Assembly (NCBI GenBank): GCA_001465935.1 | Contig: LNKV01000045.1 | Location: 62,001-126,000 of the forward strand | DNA length: 64,000 bases | Reading direction: 5' to 3' | Origin: Clarireedia homoeocarpa | Lineage: Eukaryota; Ascomycota; Leotiomycetes; Helotiales; Rutstroemiaceae | In this document: in pieces, positions 58,265-64,000 of the stretch | Layout of the letters: each line of letters begins with the position of its first letter | How positions within the stretch are numbered: the stretch's first letter is position 1 | Notes under the pieces: model-generated | Seen by the model: the letters and a program-made list of their open reading frames with translations, nothing else | What the model was told of the DNA's origin: nothing | Databases searched by the model: none | Position numbers and translations under genes: made by a program

Positions 58265-61200
58265 GGTACGGAGTTAGTTAGGAGTGAGAGGTGGTTAGAT
58301 GTGGGAAAAGAATATTGGAGTGAAGAAGCTTGCTTGCTTTATCTTTTTTTTTTTTATGATGAGAGAAATTCGATTTTGTATTTTTGAGCGAGATAAAAGG
58401 GAGGGAGGGAGAAGTAATGAGGGAAGAGAGTAGGGATGGTCTAGTGTGGTATGATACTTTGTGTGTGGGGGGGAGGGGGGGTGGTTTAGAGGGGGGGGTG
58501 TGGATGAAGTGGAGGAAGCGAAAATACCAGAACTTCTTCATCTTCAACATGTCTTCTTCCTCTTCCCTCTTATCGTCTGCTTTTCTAACCATTCAAATTT
58601 TAATCAAAGCTGTTCTCTCTCTCCCTCCCTGTCTCTTTTCTATTTCGTTTTACCTGTGCGAATGATAGGTTTGGTAGGGAGGGTTAATGGGGGGGGAGGT
58701 ATGTTTGTATAAGTTTGTGGGGTGGGTTGGGTTGGGTTGGGTTAATGGGTAGCTAGTCAGTCAGTCGGTGAAGGGTTCTCGAGACAAACGGTTCTGGGAC
58801 TGACAGGTATAGTATAGTGTAATATGTATGATGATGAATGGTTATATTTTTTATCTTATTCTATCTTTATTTTATTTTACCCGCACTGCAGAAGGAAGGA
58901 AGGGTGGGTGGGTGGCGGGGATGAATTGGGATTGAATTGAATAGAATAGATGAGCATGTGAAGCGATCGATTGGTGTGTAAGTGAGTGAGTGAGTGAGGG
59001 AGTGAGGGATGGAAGGGAAAGGAAAAGGGGGAAGGGAGGGAAGGAAAAGGGGGGAGGGAGGGAAGGAATGGGGGGAAAGGGAGGGGAAATACCATCGATT
59101 AATGATATTGTATTGTACTGTATTAATTATATTATATTATACTTATTTACTTACTTACCAACTGACTGACTGACTGACTGGATTGGATGACTGGCTGGCT
59201 GATGGGCTGATTTGATTTAATTTGATTTATAGCTATAATCGATATCTTTCTGTTTCTTTCTTGCGTTTGCTTAATTAAGGGATAGAATGGAAATCTTGGA
59301 TGTAGAAATCAGTTTGTAGGTTGGTTCTAGGGCAGTCAGTCAGTCAGCCGTTCTTGTTTTTGGGAAGTAGTGTATATGTGAAGTGTGTGTGTGTGTAAGT
59401 GAGTGAGTGAGTGAGTGAGATTACTGCAGTTTAGTGGCAGGTTGAGTGATGAGAGGTGAGAGGCTCTTGTTGTATCCATAGGGATATTAGGTTACGGACT
59501 TGCTATTGTCATTGTCACAGCAAGCAAGGTCACAGATATCTGAACTGAACTGAACTGAACCGAACAATGGGCATAGAAGATCAAGTGAGTGCCCAGATAA
59601 AGCACATACAATCTCTTCTTTCAGGATAGATCACTATACAATTATCAGAAGAATCGAGTTTATCTTCCCAGCAGGGGGATCGTTGTCACTGGATACTACT
59701 CGTTTTACCACGTCACTATGTACCACCGCACTCTCTTGTTTTCGACAACGATAATTCGACATTGACAGCGAGCTACTGTAACTCAGCCTGAAAGATACAG
59801 TATGTAGATCATTCCTCCCAACCGCTCTAATACCCTAAGCAAACTGCTATTCTAATCGGAAATTCGGAGGGTGCTGATAGGGGTTTCCAAGCCAGCTGAC
59901 TATAAAACCTTGGAAGTTTATTTGTCAACATCTACTGCAGTGGTATCTCGACTGATTGATATACATCTATCCCTGGGGATAAAACACGAGATCGATGAAG
60001 ATTGAAAGGATAACAGCAATGAATGGTACATCCAAGCAGCAAGAACAGCAAAAGTGACAACGGCAGTTGGAAAAGATATGCAGCGATGGGAAGGAATCTT
60101 TCTAAAATCAATAATCAAATCTCAACCAAGGATGAATTTCCTCGCAAAAACATACACAAACTTACTGCGAAGCATTTAAAATCCAATATGTCGACTGGGT
60201 TGAGATGCGGATATCGATCTCTGCTTTATATTGGAAAGGGCTATTATGTCTTCTTATTACTTGTCGTCCTCGTCGATTGCATCTTTGTTGTTGTTTTCGC
60301 TTCTACCGATCGATTGCCCCTGTTATGAATACTTCGCTGTCACTGACACCCCCCCCCCTCCTTCTATTCGCTAAATCTATTACTATTTGTATTCTCTTTA
60401 GTATCTATATCCATCCCATCACCATTGTAGATATAATCGTTATGTTCTTTTGCGGAGCGTCTTCGATATCGCATTTTAAGAGATTCATCGCGAATATTTG
60501 TCTAGTGATACTACTTAGAAGTGAAGTATATCAGCAAGTCTTTCTTGTGGGAGTAGCACAGAGACGAGGTCTGCTTATAGAAGTTTGTTCTGGGGGCACT
60601 GTACTATGTAACGTTATTTATATTATGCGGGAGGCCAGAAGGTCGACGGACACTGTCAGTTGAGAATCCACCCCTCTCATTTCATGTAGTTGCACTTACT
60701 AGCACTGTACTGTGAATACAATATATATATATATATATATATAAACCACACTTTTCCTCCTCCCGCCCATTTCCATCCTCCAGAAACCCACTGCTCGTTA
60801 CGTTGTTGCTCTTTTCATCCAGACTCCCCTGCTTATCTCATCTCACTTACATACAATGCAATCAGTCATTCTTCCCTGCCGACGCATGGTTTGCCAGCTA
60901 ACCAACCATATGAAGGAGTTTCGTAAATTGTTCATGCATGTATGCATGCATGGGATTGATGGTTTCTCCTGCGGCCGATTCGAAGTATCCACCACCACTG
61001 TACTCTGTACTATGCTAATTACTGTGGAAATGGTAAGTTAATACCGTTACCATCTATCACTGTTATTCATTCCTATGTATGGCAAATTGCTGGAGTGCTG
61101 TCACATATATATTATATCATCTACACCTATGATTGCGCCAAAGCGCAGCTGATGAAATAGGATAGAATAGAAGAGACTATGTATACATGTCGATACAACT

Positions 61201-61828
61201 AGCTACCTTGAAGCAGCGCTTTTTCCATGGCACGGGGCTACCATATTTGAGGAAGTCAATTCAAGGAGGATAGATAGGTCGGTCGGTCGTGGGATATTTT
61301 ATATTTATTATACACGATCTCCTCCTTCCTTCCGCCGTCTCAAATTGCGGGAACACCACACCGATTTCACGGCTGAGATGAGTGAAGGCAGCGAAACCAA
61401 ATCAAATCTCACAGCTAGCAACCAGAATCATAAATATTGATACATTTTATTCATCATCTTTCCCTCTATTCTATAAAGTAATTGAAATGGTATATCCTTC
61501 GCATGCAACGCTATTCCTCCACCCATCCATTCATCGAGTATCGATTATATACCGCGACTTCCAAACCAGTATCATAACTAATCTCTGTATTGTATGCAAT
61601 CAACCGAGCCGCGAGCGTGTGGTATATAATCCTGTAAAAACAAAAGAAATCAAAGATCAGACGAAGAATTTCTTCTTTTCTCTTCGAACCCCACCATTTC
61701 TTCTACCCCAACCCCAGCCTCAAGTGACAAACACTCACTCACCACTAATTCGAACAAAAGAAAAAAGAAAAATCCAAACATAAACTTTCAACCTCTTCAT
61801 TCCTCTATCAACACCAACCCTTGACGCC
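58265..61828. other. Very long gene-free region with many simple repeats
   Basis: About 3.6 kb at the convergent ends of bdf1 and the RTA1 gene. Visible are GGTTG copies (about 58726-58745), GAGT and GGGA tracts (about 58980-59080), GACT copies (about 59160-59180), GT and GAGT copies (about 59384-59420) and an (AT)n run (about 60722-60743). Frames up to about 150 codons show no recognisable protein features. A non-coding transcript is possible but not shown. Confidence 0.5.
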
Positions 61829-62983
61829 TTATCTTCTCGCCCCCTTAACAACGCCCATCTCCACATCCCCCCTACTCAACATACTCTCCGCATCACTCTT
61901 CACCCTCTCCCTCCCGGCTCTCCCACTTCCCCTCAACTTGAAGTTCAACTCATTCCAAGCCCCCTTGAACGCCAATCCCGGATGGAACACCGTCAGCGCC
62001 AGCGTAGCAATCACAATCATCACCCCCTCCAATACCATAAACTCCTCCTCATGGCTCCTAAACAGCGTCCCGTGGAATCCTCCGGACAACTCAATACATC
62101 TGTATGTCGATCTGATGAAAATAGTCGTTGTAGCGAGCGCCAAACCAGCCATGAACGCTTTGAAGAAGGCCGAGTTCACAAGACTCAGGTAAATAGGATT
62201 CCACAATCCCTTTGCTTTTCTCACCCGCCAGGCAAACTCACTGCACGCGAGAAAGAAGAGGATGATGGAGAAGACCTGGAAGCCGAGACCAGCCAACATG
62301 ATATTCTTCCCTAGGTCACTGCTCTGTCTAGTGTTGGCACTTGAGGCGATGGCGCCGCCAGCGGCTTGGAGGACTAGGGAGATGATGTCGCATGTGCAGA
62401 AGACGATGGTGTAGGTGCCGGGTTTGAAGCGGGAGAGCTCGGGCCCGTAGACGATGACGATACGGGAGAGACAGAGGTAGATAGCGGCTGTGAGGAAGGC
62501 AGGAGCAATGGTAAGACAGATGAGGTACATGAGGAAGTAGTCGTTGTCGAATGGGTTAGCATGGACGAGAATGCGGGCTATGTAGCCAAGGAGTTCAAGA
62601 AACTGGAAAGAGCATGGGTTAGCTTGATTTGATGGGAGATGAGGAGGTGAATGGAAGCATGCTCATGCTGGGTGGTGACGTGATGGGTGTGCCAAAGAGG
62701 AGGAACGACATACCAATCCGAACAACATAGCAACCATATAACCCCATGTCTTGTGTACGACTCCCAGATATGTTTGAGCAAGGATAGCGATTACAAAAAT
62801 CGCAGCATAAATGACATTCCCAGCAACGGTGGGACGATATTCAAAACTCGACAACGTTAAGTCGCACGTCTCTAGTGTGCAGAGATACGGACTCATAATC
62901 AGGGTCACATTCCCTATATAACTCCCGTTTGGGAACTGATGCGTGATACCCCCCTCATACGTTCCATTAATGATAGAAGCCAT
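61829..62983 (-). CDS. RTA1-family seven-transmembrane protein
   Basis: Exons on the minus strand 62983-62714 and 62602-61829 (347 aa); the intron starts GTATGT and ends TCCAG, phase 0. An extracellular-type N-terminus (NGTY, NGSY, NVTL glycosylation sites, paired Cys) is followed by helices at about 55-75 and 80-95. Exon 2 continues with LELLGYIARILVH, NDYFLMYLICLTIAPAFLTAAIYLCL, the RTA1 hallmark F..CD..SL.LQA.G (FCTCDIISLVLQAAGGAIAS), GLGFQVFSIILFFL, FIRSTYRCIELSGG and HEEEFMVLEGVMI. This family (RTA1, RSB1 in yeast) is linked to lipid translocation and to resistance to sterol-binding or sphingoid compounds. The C-terminal ~45 residues are hydrophilic and basic. The ATG at 62983 was chosen over an upstream in-frame TTG. 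Confidence 0.92.
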
Positions 62984-64000
62984 TGTGAGGTAGTTTGAGG
63001 AGAAATTCGAAAGACGAGGAGGAAAGGAACTACCCAATGCTGAAAAAGACAGACAGGCGCCAGTGATGTGTTATAGAAAAAGAAAGAATCAATGAAAAGG
63101 CTCCAACAGTAGAGAGAAAAGCTGAATTGAGTGATGATCGAAGTCTGACAACTAAAATCTGAGAGAAATCCATCCTACCTTATAATAAATTTTCAATCTT
63201 CCGTAACATTGTTGAAATGGGCGGTGCATGTAAGGAATTCGCACAGGGTCGGTATCACGGACCCAATACTGTAGCGATGATTGCGACGACAACGGAATCA
63301 ACACGGCCTGACCAATCAAAACTGGTTCTCGAGGATTACTCGTGAATTACCTCAGCAGAACGCCCAGGAGCCGATTGGTCCATTCGCAACACGCAAGTTG
63401 AAGGAATACGAACCCTGGAGACTTTACCAACCCAGCGTTTGGCGAAGCCTTATAGATAATGCAAAATGCTGACAGCCTTACCGTAGCAATCAGCCATTAC
63501 TGACTGTACCAACCCATTTTTATAGACAGGGCATAGTAAGCCAGCCGAAGCAGAGAAGATCAGTTTGACATAAAACGCGATGGATCTCAGGGGGACCACA
63601 TTTTTCAATTCGAATGAATTGTGGCCGGACTAGTTGTCTTGGGCCTGGATTCTGTCTGGAGTCTGGATGTGATTGTTTGAGAATATCCAAGAATACTTGC
63701 GTTAACTCAGCCACTATTAAGGTTAATCTTAACTCTAAGAGAACCCATGGTAAACGTCATATTGCGGCAGAGTAGAGGAAAAGGAAATAGACGACAACAC
63801 AAGATGGAGACAGACTGCTGTCGTTGCATTGAGAGCGATTTGGCTTCATCTCATTATCCACTTGAGATGAAATGACGAGGCATACCGAAGCTCTACAGAA
63901 ATGGAGTGTCCACGGTATTATAGATGTTTATGTTGTTGAAAGTAGAGAATATAAATGACTAAAATGGAGGGGCAGTATCCCATTCCGTATGTCGAGCGCG
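62984..64000. other. Upstream region of the RTA1 gene, to window edge
   Basis: About 1 kb with no recognisable gene or RNA. Confidence 0.5.

Noticed and set aside
59918..60663. Frames of about 60-150 codons near 60 kb, some with hydrophobic runs
   Set aside because: They are low-complexity or arbitrary in sequence, with no family motif or consistent splice structure.

Overview
The window is genomic DNA of a filamentous ascomycete (Pezizomycotina). The evidence is short GT-AG introns with CTAAC/CTAAT branch sites in most genes, plus families typical of these fungi: a 2EXR protein, DUF6594, Prm1, RTA1, a Zn2Cys6 regulator and a non-reducing polyketide synthase. Leotiomycetes is my best guess, from general sequence feel only. 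No bacterial-type operon, rRNA, CRISPR array or convincing tRNA was seen. Exon boundaries below were placed by eye from reading frame, splice consensus and family motifs.

Region 1 (1-8.5 kb) is accessory. A CHAT-domain protease (cut by the window edge) faces, tail to tail, a caspase/metacaspase-fold protein. They are followed by a frameshifted coding remnant, a DUF6594-like protein with two C-terminal membrane segments, AT-rich gene-free DNA, and a 2EXR gene. Two caspase-clan proteases beside a membrane protein is the least explained grouping in the window. It could be a regulated-cell-death or self/non-self locus, but that is inference.

Region 2 (9.6-20.5 kb) holds housekeeping genes: a small stress-responsive A/B-barrel protein with unusually long introns, the mitochondrial Fe-S assembly protein Isa1, an ARMH3/DUF1741 protein with six introns, and the mating membrane-fusion protein Prm1.

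Region 3 (22-40 kb, perhaps to 46.6 kb) is a biosynthetic gene cluster. In order it has a 14-TM MFS exporter, a non-reducing PKS (SAT-KS-MAT-PT-ACP with no thioesterase), a stand-alone metallo-beta-lactamase thioesterase, two divergently transcribed O-methyltransferases and a cytochrome P450. A large Zn2Cys6 regulator follows and may or may not belong. A TE-less PKS with an MBL thioesterase is the signature of atrochrysone carboxylic acid synthase systems, so an O-methylated atrochrysone/emodin-type product is the simplest prediction. The decarboxylase and anthrone oxygenase usual in such clusters were not found here. The P450 has lost the usual I-helix acid-alcohol pair.

Region 4 (46.6-64 kb) has a GDSL-like protein with a poly-Asp tract and a coding GQEQ minisatellite, a Utp12-domain nucleolar protein (Utp5-like), a BET double-bromodomain protein (Bdf1-like), and an RTA1-family membrane protein. 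Long intergenic stretches between them are rich in simple repeats.
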